A stretch of DNA of 64,000 nucleotides from Micromonospora_I sp040659735 (GCF_040659735.1 NZ_JBFANZ010000013.1:1-64000), one strand, 5' to 3'; shown: positions 44,635-53,353, counted from the first letter of the stretch. The notes: generated by a model not told the origin, from the letters alone. Translations and numbers: made by a program.

Positions 44635-44660
44635 GTATCCGCTTCTGCCGCGAAGCGGTC
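44635..44660 (+). repeat. Recurring spacer motif, copy b
   Basis: GTATCCGCTTCTGCCGCG, then AAGCGGTC, lies directly after the methyltransferase stop. It is one of about eight related copies between 42 and 52 kb. Confidence 0.45.
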
Positions 44661-44814
44661 GTCACGGAACGTAACCGGATCGCGGGTGCCTGCGTCCGGA
44701 TGTGCCGATGAGCGGGTGCGTCGGGAGCGGTCAACGAGCGTGCGGCTGGCATGCCGACAGATAGATGAAGTCGGGTCGTTGAATTCGGAGGCAACGGTTG
44801 GAGAGGCTCAGGGT

Positions 44815-45504
44815 ATGCCTGAATTGATGGACATCGCGGTCGGGGGCCTGCACTTTTCACTGCGGGTATGGCAAGCCGTCGACAAGGACAAGGCGCCCAC
44901 GGTGCTGCTCCATGCCACCGGAAAGACCGCACGCGACTGGGACGTGATTGCCTCGGGCCTGTGTGCTGAGCGGACGGTGTACGCCGTCGACCTGCGAGGC
45001 CACGGCGCCAGTGACTGGCCCGGCACGTACAGCGTGAATCTGTTCGCGCAAGACGTCATCGGCATCCTCGACCAACTGGGCACCGGCGCGGTGGACCTGG
45101 TCGGTCATTCCCTCGGCGGCCTGGTTGCCTGTGTGGTGGCCTCCGAACGGCAGCGACACATCCGCAAACTCGTGCTTGAGGACATTGCTTTCCCACACCC
45201 TCGACCGCCGGGACTACCTGACCGTCCCGCGGGAGATCTGCCCTTCGACTGGCGGGTTGTGGAGCAGGTCCGGCCCGAGATCGACGATCCGGATCCAGGC
45301 TGGGCCGACATCGTCGCCCGGATCACGGCACCCACCCTGATCATCGGTGGCGGAGCAACGAGCCCGGTCCCCCAGGAGCACATCGCCGAACTCGCCGATC
45401 GTTTGTCCGACGCCCGGCTGACGACGATCGCGGCCGGCCACCTGGTGCACGAGACCATTCCAGACGACTACCTCACTACCGTGATCGCATTCCTCGCCGA
45501 ATGA
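44815..45504 (+). CDS. Alpha/beta hydrolase
   Basis: This 229-residue hydrolase has the nucleophile elbow VDLVGHSLGGLVAC, a preceding VDLRGHGASDWPG (strand 4 region), HATGKTARDWD as the oxyanion-loop equivalent, and AAGHLVHE with the likely catalytic His. The ATG at 44815 gives the usual N-terminus; the longer GTG frame upstream is not conserved in type. It is an esterase, lactonase or similar. A copy of the recurring motif follows its stop. Confidence 0.85.
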   Translation: MPELMDIAVGGLHFSLRVWQAVDKDKAPTVLLHATGKTARDWDVIASGLCAERTVYAVDLRGHGASDWPGTYSVNLFAQDVIGILDQLGTGAVDLVGHSLGGLVACVVASERQRHIRKLVLEDIAFPHPRPPGLPDRPAGDLPFDWRVVEQVRPEIDDPDPGWADIVARITAPTLIIGGGATSPVPQEHIAELADRLSDARLTTIAAGHLVHETIPDDYLTTVIAFLAE

Positions 45505-45729
45505 TCGACGCCCATCCGCAATTGCCGCGAAGAACGGCTTGCCGCAAAGAGGTAGCGAACCGGCGGCCGCCGCTGTCGAGGACTCCCGGCGACGACCGCC
45601 ACAGGTTCGTCACGACGGCCCGTCCACGCGAGGCGGCTGGGCCGAGGAGACCTCGACGACTCAGGAGGTGCGGCAGCCATCCGCTATGGGATGGTGCCGG
45701 CGTCGTCGGTCGCGTTCGGGTGAGGTGGA
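45505..45729. other. Spacer without a gene
   Basis: About 225 nt after the hydrolase gene; apart from motif copy c I see nothing supportable. Confidence 0.5.
45511..45538 (+). repeat. Recurring spacer motif, copy c
   Basis: CCATCCGCAATTGCCGCGAA and the next few bases lie 7 nt after the alpha/beta hydrolase stop, in the same orientation as the other copies. Confidence 0.45.
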
Positions 45730-46104
45730 TCAGTAGCCGGGTTCGCCACCAGCGGCGAGCCGCGCCGCTGGTTCGGCGGGCGTGTCGTCGTAGCCAGGCC
45801 GAGCCAGCCGGACCGACTGGAAGAAGTAGCCCTGCGTCTCATCGGGATCGTCATCGGCTGCGAACGGCCGCCATAACGCGAGGTACACGTCTGGCGTGTA
45901 CCCGTCGTCGTCCTCGTTCGCCACGAGTTCGACAAAGCCACGCAGCCGTTGCACGACCTCCAGCGCGGGCAAGCCGAAGATGTCACCGCCGTGGTAGCGA
46001 ACCACGTCCTGCTCGCGCGGACGCCATACCTCGATCGCGTTGACCCGGTCCCGCGTCGCTCCTGCGCCGAAACCCACGGTGAATCCAAGCCCGCTGGCCA
46101 GCAC
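45730..46104 (-). CDS. Hypothetical protein
   Basis: This 124-residue protein starts at a GTG (VLASGLGFTVGFGAGATRDR). Good coding periodicity runs through FGLPALEVVQRLRGFVELVA and GYFFQSVRLARPGYDD. I recognise no domain. The frame stays open for 19 codons upstream with no usable start, running into a copy of the recurring motif (46116-46141), so the gene may have lost its true 5' end. No partner gene is evident. Confidence 0.6.
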   Translation of the reverse strand: MLASGLGFTVGFGAGATRDRVNAIEVWRPREQDVVRYHGGDIFGLPALEVVQRLRGFVELVANEDDDGYTPDVYLALWRPFAADDDPDETQGYFFQSVRLARPGYDDTPAEPAARLAAGGEPGY

Positions 46105-46217
46105 GCGCTCCCCGGCTGCCGACGTCTGCCGCTGATCGCGCTTACCTATGCCCGTACCGGGTCAGCGCTCGGCCCCGACGAGGGCGCGGCCGGCCATCAG
46201 AGCGCACCCGGTGTTCA

Positions 46218-46538
46218 ATGACCGGCATGGAGTCGCTCGTACCATTCGCCGTGATGCTGCCGTTGGTCCTCGTGCTCCTGGTCCTCGCCAGCGGTCGTCG
46301 TGCCCCCACCGAGCAGCAGGCCCGCAGACTCGCCGCAGTCGAGCAGAAGCTGGATCTGATCATGGTCCACCTCGGCATCCAAGCGTCCGAACCTGACGCC
46401 CCCGGAGCGGTACTGCAGGAGCTGCGGGCCGGTCGCAAGATCCAAGCCATCAAGGCATACCGCGCAGCCACCGGCGTCGGCCTGAAGGAGGCCAAAGACG
46501 CCGTCGAACTGCTCGCCAGTCAGCACGGCCTGGAGTGA
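46218..46538 (+). CDS. Membrane-anchored ribosomal L7/L12 C-terminal-domain-like protein
   Basis: This 106-residue protein has one N-terminal membrane segment at about residues 8-24 and a short coiled linker (QQARRLAAVEQKLDLIMVHL). The C-terminal domain is like that of L7/L12: VLQELRAGRKIQAIKAYRAA, then TGVGLKEAKDAVE. True L7/L12 lacks a membrane anchor. The family is annotated in Streptomyces relatives but its function is unknown. The ATG at 46218 or 46227 may be used. Confidence 0.75.
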   Translation: MTGMESLVPFAVMLPLVLVLLVLASGRRAPTEQQARRLAAVEQKLDLIMVHLGIQASEPDAPGAVLQELRAGRKIQAIKAYRAATGVGLKEAKDAVELLASQHGLE

Positions 46539-46582
46539 CATAGGGCCGACGCCAGACTGCCGCCTGCCGAACGAGATGGCGT

Positions 46583-46608
46583 GCCCGCATCTGTCGCCGC
46601 TAATGCGC
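46583..46608 (+). repeat. Recurring spacer motif, copy e
   Basis: GCCCGCATCTGTCGCCGCTA and the next bases lie 45 nt after the L7/L12-like gene stop. It is degenerate compared with the better copies. Confidence 0.35.
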
Positions 46609-46638
46609 GGCAATTCTGAGACCCGGCTCAGTGGGTGG

Positions 46639-47678
46639 TCAGGCAGCGTGGCGGGCGCGGCGGCGGGCTCGGATGAAGGCTGCATCGCCGCGTAGGTGGT
46701 CCCACCAGGACCACGGAACGCTGGTCATGTACCGGCCGATCGACGCGAAGACCGGCGCGGCGTCGGCGTCGCGGCCGGTGCGCGCCAGCCCGTACGCCAA
46801 GAAGTTGACGTCGTTGAGCCAGTCGGCGTGCCGGGTGGCCGGCTGGCGGAACCACCGAGACAACGCGTTGTCGAGTTCGGACTGCATGAGGGGGTCCTGC
46901 CGCCACCGCTGCCCGATTTCGTCGGCGGTGCTGTCCGGGGCCCCGCGTTCCTGCTCCCACAGCGCCCACTCGGCGGCGGCCCGCACCGGCAGCACGTGCA
47001 GCGGCGAGCCCACAGGCGCTGCGGCGGCGACCGACCGGGCGAAGCCGAACATCGCCTCGTGCGAGCCGCTCCACTTCCTGCAGTGGTAGGTCAGCTTGAG
47101 TATGTGCCCCTCCCGATGCCAGGGATCCCGCCGAGTCAGCTCACGCCACGTCTCCTCGACATCCTCCCGTGGCGCGCTCTGGTCGATCATGAGCTCCAGC
47201 CGGTTCACCCACGGCGTGGGATCCTCGGGTGCGAGCCGCAATGCCAGGTCGTTCACCTGTCCCGCCAGGTGCAGCAGGCGGTTGAACTCAGCCCACTGCC
47301 CCGGACGGACGGTGGCGGCCCAGCCCCCGCCGGTACCTCCCAGGCTCGTGCCATGAGGGACCGAGCACGTACGAGCTGAGCATCCGGATCGGCGGGCGAA
47401 CGCGCCGCCCAGCGGTCGGTCCAGGCGGCCTCGGTGTCGACCCGGCCGGTCGTACGGTCGACTCGGGATCCCAGCCCACCAGCGGTTGATTCGGCCAGCA
47501 CGCGGACGTACCGCGCCCGACGGTCGTAGTCACCCCGAGTGGCAGCCACAGCCTTCCGCGCCGGCCCGATGTCGGAGCCGTGCCGCGCCTGCGTGCACGC
47601 CTCGCCCAGCACGGCGTCGTCCTGCGGCAGGCTGGTATCGATCTGGCGGGTGAGTAGCCGCCACACGGTAGAGATCAT
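46639..47678 (-). pseudogene. Frameshifted hypothetical (helical-repeat-like) protein gene
   Basis: A 5' part from ATG 47678 (MISTVWRLLTRQIDTSLPQD, YDRRARYVRVLAES) and a 3' part to 46639 (LRLAPEDPTPWVNRLELM, WHREGHILKLTYHC) form one protein of about 345 residues. The frames join at a C5/G5 run at 47324-47328; one more base would give AGGGWAATVRPGQWAEFNRL across the junction. It resembles TPR-like hypothetical proteins of actinobacteria. A homopolymer sequencing error is as likely as a real mutation. Confidence 0.7.
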
Positions 47679-47758
47679 GATCGAAGATGGTAAACGTCTG
47701 CTGGCATCCGCGTCAGGCCTGGACCGGTCCCGCGAGAGCCTGTCACTCAGGATGGCGA

Positions 47759-47998
47759 CTACCCCGGCCTGTCTGCGCAGGTTCCGTCTCGCGGATTCTG
47801 TCGGTCGGGGACAGCGCGTAGCCAGTCGAGCATTTCGACTAGGTCAAGCGTGGCTTGGTAGTGATCGACCGCGCACCACAGTCGACCTTGCCAGGTGGCA
47901 GGGTCGAATACGCAGAGAATCCCTACCGATGCTGTCACCGGGCCAGCGAGCGGCGGGATTCCCGCGCGCGGGCCAGGGGAAGACGACTCGCCCGACAT
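47759..47998 (-). CDS. Small hypothetical protein, possibly a gene fragment
   Basis: This 79-residue frame ends with FDPATWQGRLWCAVDHYQAT and LVEMLDWLRAVPD, which looks like genuine protein. The N-terminal part is poor, and another frame just upstream (GFGDMDDVGRVVFPWPARG) looks better, hinting at a frameshift near 47950. No family is recognised. Confidence 0.4.
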   Translation of the reverse strand: MSGESSSPGPRAGIPPLAGPVTASVGILCVFDPATWQGRLWCAVDHYQATLDLVEMLDWLRAVPDRQNPRDGTCADRPG

Positions 47999-48046
47999 CG
48001 TCCATGTCTCCGAACCCGCGAGGCAGTCGCCGTAGGTGCGTGTGGG

Positions 48047-49834
48047 TTATTCGCGGCGCGCGATGCGGAAGCCGGTTCCGGCGTCCTGGATCCGGTCGAG
48101 ATCCGCCGCGGTGATGCCGCGGCCAGTGAACCGCTCGACGGCGACGAGCCCTTTTTCTGTTCGGAACCCGGGTTCGGCGAAGTCGAGCCCGGCGAGCGCG
48201 GCCGTGACCACCGGGTCGGCGTCGAGGTCGCCCCACGGTTCGAACGAGGCGAGTAGTCGCCCTTGTTCTGCGAAGGACAGCCGGGTTACTGCGTTGACGT
48301 TCCAGAACATGCTCGCCGCCCGTCCTCGTGCCGATGCCGTACGCACGACCGGCGCGCGTGAACCCTCGAAGCCGTTGTACTCCACGGCCAGGACCGCCCC
48401 TGTTGTGTCGAGCACGGCCACCCACGGATCGAGCGAGCCGGGGCCATGATTTTGTTCGATGTCGCGGATCGTCGCGGACCGGTGCGGGTCGGCGCCGAAG
48501 GCAAGCAGTACCTCCTCGACCGTCGCGCCGGTTGCCACGGTGACTGTCGCCGCCACCGACAGCGGGCTGCGGCGTATCCAGCGGTACGCGTGCTCCGGCC
48601 GCGGCGGCCGCACCGGCTCTGGCTCGCCACGCAGGCGGTGGCCCAGCCGGTCCATGCGCCGGTGCACGACTTGCGACGTGGCTGGCGCCGCCCATACCAC
48701 CAGGTGGTAGCTCTCGAAGTCGTTGTCGCCGTCGTCGCGGCTCCGTGCGTGCACACGCAGCCGATAGTCACCCGGCCAGGGCGGGGTCTGGCCCTGCAGG
48801 TGGGCCGCGCCGTTGCCGTCCGGGCCGACCACCGACGCCCGGCCCTCGGCGGCCCGCCAGCTCACCTCGACGACTTCCTCCCAGCCGGACTCCACCTCGG
48901 GCGGCCCCTCAGTCAGCACCGTCAACTGGACCTGCACGCCGCCCTCGGCGACCCCAGTGCGGATCACGGCACCGCTGTCGACCACGGCGACCAGACCATT
49001 GCCGGCGAAGTCGACGTTGTCGGGAATCTGTCCCTCGATCAACGCGAACCGATGTGTCGACACCCGGACCGAGCCGAACGCCTGGCGCGGCAGGAGATAC
49101 TCCGCTCGGATCTTGGCCAGTAGAGCCGGGGCGTACGTGGGCGGCATCGGCGCCTGCTGCAGCAAGACCGCCGCGGCGCCGATCCCCACGCCCACCATGG
49201 CGACCGCGCGGTCGACCACCGGAGGGATGTGCGCCTGGTCGATGACGGCGCAGGCGGTGGCGACGGCGAGGGACAGGTACCCCGCCCCGTGCTGTGCCGC
49301 GATGGCGGATTCGTCGTCTGCGTCGGGCGTCTGCGCCAGCAGCGGGATAACCGACGGGTGCGCCGCGAGCCGCCGGGCCAGCGACACAACCAGATCAGCG
49401 ACGCCGGGGCGCAGCCGTTCCAGCAGCACCGCCGCGGTCACTGCCTCGCTGTCGTGACCGGTCGAGGAATACAGGCACAGAGCGCCGGCGGGTGGCGGAG
49501 GCAGGTACGCCGAAAGGTCCGGCGCATCCGGCAGCTCCAGGCCAGCGACGGTCAGCTCCAGGGCACCGAGCAAACGCTCGGCCGGCAATGGTCCCAGCTC
49601 GCGCAGGGCGGCCACCGCCACCGGATCTCCCGGCACAGCCCCGGCGCGAGGCGGCCGATGGTCAAGGTCGGCCCTCAGCGGAGCGCCACGCGAATGCCGA
49701 CCCGCCCCGTCCGGCGCGCCCAACCGCCCCCACAGGCCCGCAGGCCCGGACGGAAGCCGGCCCAACAGCACCGGCACACCAGCCGCGACGACTACCGCGA
49801 ATTCCTCCAGGACTGCGTCAGAAACGTCAACCAT
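48047..49834 (-). CDS. Large hypothetical protein with C-terminal DUF6461-like domain
   Basis: This 595-residue soluble protein has three visible parts. Residues 1-290 are Ala/Leu-rich and helical (SVIPLLAQTPDADDESAIAA, VVDRAVAMVGVGIGAAAVLL). Residues 300-420 form a beta-rich module (RVSTHRFALIEGQIPDNVDF, GDYRLRVHARSRDDGDNDFE, then SYHLVVWAAP) like those in interbacterial or phage-linked proteins. The C-terminal 180 residues resemble the DUF6461 family (YRWIRRSPLSVAATVTVATG, EEVLLAFGADP). The start at 49834 fits. No catalytic motif is recognised; the function is unknown. Confidence 0.65.
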   Translation of the reverse strand: MVDVSDAVLEEFAVVVAAGVPVLLGRLPSGPAGLWGRLGAPDGAGRHSRGAPLRADLDHRPPRAGAVPGDPVAVAALRELGPLPAERLLGALELTVAGLELPDAPDLSAYLPPPPAGALCLYSSTGHDSEAVTAAVLLERLRPGVADLVVSLARRLAAHPSVIPLLAQTPDADDESAIAAQHGAGYLSLAVATACAVIDQAHIPPVVDRAVAMVGVGIGAAAVLLQQAPMPPTYAPALLAKIRAEYLLPRQAFGSVRVSTHRFALIEGQIPDNVDFAGNGLVAVVDSGAVIRTGVAEGGVQVQLTVLTEGPPEVESGWEEVVEVSWRAAEGRASVVGPDGNGAAHLQGQTPPWPGDYRLRVHARSRDDGDNDFESYHLVVWAAPATSQVVHRRMDRLGHRLRGEPEPVRPPRPEHAYRWIRRSPLSVAATVTVATGATVEEVLLAFGADPHRSATIRDIEQNHGPGSLDPWVAVLDTTGAVLAVEYNGFEGSRAPVVRTASARGRAASMFWNVNAVTRLSFAEQGRLLASFEPWGDLDADPVVTAALAGLDFAEPGFRTEKGLVAVERFTGRGITAADLDRIQDAGTGFRIARRE

Positions 49835-50056
49835 CGCGCGCCTCCGTACCACGACCATATTGGACTGGGTCGCGAGGCTATCGAACGGATACGACAAAGG
49901 CGGCTCACGGCACACGGCGGCCCCGCCTCGCCAGCCAGGGCATCCTCATTTGCCGCCGATCGCGCGCCCACCTGTCCCGGCTTGTGCGAGTTCCTCACCG
50001 CGCGGCCAGGAATCGACGCGCTCCCTGCCTGTCAGAAGCAGCGAATTCGGGCTCGG
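49835..50056. other. Spacer with recurring motif copy f
   Basis: A 222-nt spacer; it contains GCATCCTCATTTGCCGCCG at 49940-49958. No gene is supported. Confidence 0.45.
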
Positions 50057-50818
50057 CTAGCCCTCATCAGAGGCGCCGAGTGGCTTGCGCCAGACCGACA
50101 CGTGGCTCTCGCTGTCGGACGTGAAGGGCGCCGCGCCCCAGTCCGCCACACGCTGCTCCAGTGTCAAGCCGGCCAGCCGCGCCATGAGGTCGCACTCCGC
50201 CGGCCAGATGTAGCGGAAGTTGCTGTAGCCGTAGCGCGTGCTCCCGTCGTCCAGCCGCCGGTAGTGGTGAGAGGTTCCCTGCTGCGTGACCATGTCGTAG
50301 GTGTCGAAGCCGACGTGCCGGTCGGTCACTTCGAACGGCACTGCCGACTGCCCCGGGGGGAACCGCCGGATGCCCGGCACCCACAGCTCGACGACGAAGC
50401 GACCACCCGGCGACAGGTGCCGGGCAGCGTTGCGGAAGCACTGCACCTGCTCGTCCTGCGTGCACAGATTGCCGATGCTGTTCCAGACGACGTACACGAG
50501 CGAGAACTGGCCGGGGACGGTGGTCGTGGCCATGTCACCGATGACGACCGGCAACTGCTCCGCGGGCACCTTGCGCCGCAGCCGGTTGACCATCGGCTGC
50601 GACAGCTCGATCCCGGTTACGGAGATGCCTCGGGCGGCGAGCGGGATCGCCACCCGACCCGTGCCGACCGCGAGCTCCAGCGCGGGGCCGGAACCCGCCA
50701 GCCGTGCGAGGAAGTCCACGGCGGGGTCGAGCACTTGGGGTGCAAACATCTCGGCCGAGATGTCGTCGTACCGCTCCGCGGTGTCCTCGTCCCACAGGTC
50801 GCTGCTCGTCACCCGCAC
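50057..50818 (-). CDS. SAM-dependent methyltransferase (class I)
   Basis: This 253-residue protein has motif I PALELAVGTGRVAIPLAARG, the acidic end VTGIELSQPM, motif II-like VPGQFSLVYVVWNSIGNL, and HLSPGGRFVVELWVPG. It belongs to the methyltransferase-25 type common in actinobacteria. It starts at GTG 50818, with another GTG two codons in. The target is unknown. Confidence 0.85.
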   Translation of the reverse strand: MRVTSSDLWDEDTAERYDDISAEMFAPQVLDPAVDFLARLAGSGPALELAVGTGRVAIPLAARGISVTGIELSQPMVNRLRRKVPAEQLPVVIGDMATTTVPGQFSLVYVVWNSIGNLCTQDEQVQCFRNAARHLSPGGRFVVELWVPGIRRFPPGQSAVPFEVTDRHVGFDTYDMVTQQGTSHHYRRLDDGSTRYGYSNFRYIWPAECDLMARLAGLTLEQRVADWGAAPFTSDSESHVSVWRKPLGASDEG

Positions 50819-51296
50819 GAGCCTGCTCGCCTCCCTGCGCTCACGCCACCCATTTGCGAAGGGGCGGCGTCCGTCGACCGGGCACGCTGCGGGTCACGCC
50901 ATCCAAACAACTCATCCGTGCATCCCGCCGAGCGCTCGCCGTTCCGCAGGACGCCAGGGTTGGCGGGGAGCGAGGCACCGTTCACGCCACCGAGCATATG
51001 GAAGAACTCCTTTCCGAATTCACCTCCGCCGGATGCGACCGCGGACTTCGCTGCTGGCTGACCCTGTCGTAAGCCGGTAGCCGCACCGGCGACCGCCTCG
51101 AATCGCATCCGCATCTGCCGCCGATCGGGCGTCACAATTCGTGGCTGACCTGCGGTGGCGCTCGACACGCGGTCTTGCCGAGTACAGGATGTGTGAGGGG
51201 ATCCCGGGTGAGGGGACGACGCCCGAAGGCGCGTTCTGGTGCTCGAACGACGCTACCGGCGAAGATCCGGCCCCCCGTAGAAAGGAGCGGCCAACG
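50819..51296. other. Long spacer with recurring motif copy g
   Basis: Nearly 480 nt without a supportable gene. It contains the best motif copy, GCATCCGCATCTGCCGCCG at 51105-51123, followed by ATCGGGCG. Short frames here have no recognisable product. Confidence 0.45.
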
Positions 51297-51812
51297 ATGA
51301 TCCTCCCGAAGGTTCGGGACCTTCGCTTCATCACGCTTCGTCGCGGTGGGACCCTTACTGATTCGGATCATCATCTCCTCGCTCTTTGGGCGGCGTCGTG
51401 CGCGGAGCACGTCCTTCACCTGTTCGAGTCGGTTCAGCCTGAGGACCCACGACCACGTGAAGCGATCGAGCACGCCCGCGCCTGGGTGCGTGGTGAGGTC
51501 AAGATGATGCAGGCTCGCGCGGCGGGCGGTCATGCGATGGGCGCGGCCAGAGACCTGCGTGGGGCAGCACGGCATGCCGCGTACGCTGCTGGCCAGGCGG
51601 GGGCCGTCGCACACGTCGCCGCGCACGAGCTCGGAGCGGCCGCCTATGCGATCAAGGCCGCACGTGCTGCCGCGCCGGAAGGCGAGAGCGATGCCGCAGG
51701 GCGACTCGAGTGCCGATGGCAGCGTGACCAACTCCCGGAGGCGATTCGCGAGCTCGTGCTCGACGACCAACGGTTGCGGAACGACATCTGCTGGTCGGTG
51801 TTTGATTGCTGA
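51297..51812 (+). CDS. Imm5-like immunity protein
   Basis: This 171-residue Ala-rich helical protein shows the pattern of the Imm-5 immunity family. It has LLALWAASCAEHVLHLFESV, PRPREAIEHARAWVRGEV, a run of AA-repeat helices with paired His (AVAHVAAHELGAAAYAIKAA), and CRWQRDQLPEAIRELV near the end. AAAGGAG 8 nt upstream of the ATG fixes the start. Imm-5 proteins neutralise polymorphic toxins, but no toxin gene is adjacent, so it may be an orphan immunity gene. Confidence 0.75.
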   Translation: MILPKVRDLRFITLRRGGTLTDSDHHLLALWAASCAEHVLHLFESVQPEDPRPREAIEHARAWVRGEVKMMQARAAGGHAMGAARDLRGAARHAAYAAGQAGAVAHVAAHELGAAAYAIKAARAAAPEGESDAAGRLECRWQRDQLPEAIRELVLDDQRLRNDICWSVFDC

Positions 51813-51840
51813 GCGGGCGTGGGGCTGCGGGCCCCCAGGG

Positions 51841-51868
51841 CTCATCCGAATCTGCCGCTGGTCGGGCG
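51841..51868 (+). repeat. Recurring spacer motif, copy h
   Basis: CTCATCCGAATCTGCCGCTG, then GTCGGGCG, lies 28 nt after the Imm5-like gene stop, in the same orientation as the other copies. Confidence 0.5.
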
Positions 51869-51977
51869 TTGGTAAAGGCGCAGGTTCGCGGATCACATCC
51901 CAGACCCGTCGTTGCCATCTCGTGCCGTCGGGGAAGCGGCGGCGGCCGCCTCATGGCCAGACCATAGGCTGGGGCGT

Positions 51978-52598
51978 ATGGCGAGGTATTACGACGTGCA
52001 TCCGGACAACCCGCAGCCGCGTTTGCTGGGGCAGGTCGTCGACCTGATCCGTGGGGGCGGGCTCATCGCCTACCCCACGGATTCGTGCTTCGCCTTCGGG
52101 TGCCAGCTGGGCAACCGGGCGGGGTTGGATCGGATCCGGGAGATCCGCCGCCTCGACGAGCAGCACCACTTCACACTGGTATGCCGGGACTTCGCCCAAC
52201 TCGGCCAGTTCGTCCAGATCAGCAACTCGGTGTTCCGATTGGTCAAGGCGTGCACCCCGGGCAGCTACACGTTCATCCTGCCGGCTACCCGAGAGGTGCC
52301 GCGCCGGCTGCTGCATCCCAAAAAACGCACCGTCGGGGTACGCGTCCCCAAGCACACGGTCGCCCAGGCGCTGCTGGCCGAACTCGGCGAGCCGTTGCTG
52401 TCGAGCACCTTGCTCCTGCCCGGCCAGGACGAGCCGATGAGCCAGGGGTGGGAAATCAAGGAGCGACTGGACCAGGTCCTCGACGCGGTGGTCGATGCTG
52501 GCGACTGTGGAACGGAGCCGACGACCGTCGTCGACCTGTCGCAACCCGAGCCCGAGATATTGCGTCGAGGGGCCGGAGACCCGTCGCGATTCGAGTAG
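51978..52598 (+). CDS. Sua5/YciO/YrdC-family protein
   Basis: This 206-residue YrdC-fold protein has the ligand-site residues GGLIAYPTDSCFAFGCQLGN, EIRRLDEQHHFTLVCRDFAQ, TPGSYTFILPATREVPRRLL and KRTVGVRVPKH. It is closer to YciO than to the Sua5/TsaC enzymes that make threonylcarbamoyl-adenylate for tRNA t6A. The motif KRxxxK/SxN is changed, so activity on tRNA is uncertain. The start at 51978 is chosen by family N-terminus (MARYYDVHPDNPQP). Confidence 0.87.
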   Translation: MARYYDVHPDNPQPRLLGQVVDLIRGGGLIAYPTDSCFAFGCQLGNRAGLDRIREIRRLDEQHHFTLVCRDFAQLGQFVQISNSVFRLVKACTPGSYTFILPATREVPRRLLHPKKRTVGVRVPKHTVAQALLAELGEPLLSSTLLLPGQDEPMSQGWEIKERLDQVLDAVVDAGDCGTEPTTVVDLSQPEPEILRRGAGDPSRFE

Positions 52599-52639
52599 CC
52601 CCACAGACCCGGGCCGAGACGCGGGCGTAGCTCCGTCGG

Positions 52640-52985
52640 CATGCGTCGCCCGCATGCCCTCCCCGGACGAGGTGGCCCGCCGTCTGCCGCGATGGTGGCT
52701 TTGCTGGTGACCGACGACGCGGACAGGGTCCGGGCGACTCGATGCGCCGGGGTCTGGTCGAGCCGTAGGTGGCGAACACCGGGTTGAACACGCCGATGCA
52801 GGTGATCAGCCCAAGCTCGACGGCCATGACGAGCACGAGCTCCGCAGCGCGCGGGTGGATGAAGGCCAACCCGACAGACCAGCATGCTCGCGGCATCCCA
52901 GCGATGAGGATGCGCGAACCCGAGGCTGCCGAGCATGAGGACGGCGAGCAGCGGCGCATTTGCGAGCGCGACTACCTGTACGGCG
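52640..52985 (-). pseudogene. Decayed MFS transporter gene
   Basis: Minus-strand fragments in alternating frames resemble the C-terminal half of a major facilitator: ALANAPLLAVLMLGSLGFAH, ELGLITCIGVFNPVFATY, then RLDQTPAHRVARTLSASSVT. Frame changes occur within 30-40 nt of each other, so the gene is broken. Confidence 0.55.
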
Positions 52986-53187
52986 TCGGTCCACTGCGGA
53001 TACTGGTCACCCATGTGCCACACGAGATCGCGATCCCGGGCCTGGAGTGGGTGGCGCTGCTCGGCGTACAGATGCGCTGGGACGGGGCCGACGAGCGGCA
53101 CCGGTGGGTGCTGGTCCGGATGGCCGCGTTGCGCGCGAACCCGTCCGACCGGTCGACGCACCCGGGCCAGGATGACCGGTCCGGGTG
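52955..53187 (+). pseudogene. 3' fragment of a hypothetical protein gene
   Basis: The plus frame reads ERDYLYGVGPLRILVTHVPH, then IAIPGLEWVALLGVQMRWDG and VLVRMAALRAN before its stop, with good codon periodicity. No start is near and the upstream frame is antisense to the MFS remnant, so only the 3' end of the gene remains. Confidence 0.5.
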
Positions 53188-53353
53188 ACCCCGCGCCTCT
53201 TGCCAAATCGCTCTCCGTTCCCAACGATCGACGGGCATGCACGACTGCGCGCCCTCCGGTCACCCGGCGGCGCGCAGCCCCGGCACGTCGCGCGCACGAG
53301 CGGGCAGGACCTGCCCGCGCCCGTGGCGGCGCCCGAATCGAAGGGAGGTACCC

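Noticed and set aside
50819..51168. Small frames such as MEELLSEFTSAGCDRGLRCW at 51000
   Set aside because: Too short, without a family or consistent codon bias.
42161..51868. Integron-like attC sites as the explanation for the recurring motif
   Set aside because: I found no integron integrase in the window and no conserved GTTRRRY ends or paired inner arms around the copies. Kept only as an unexplained repeat.
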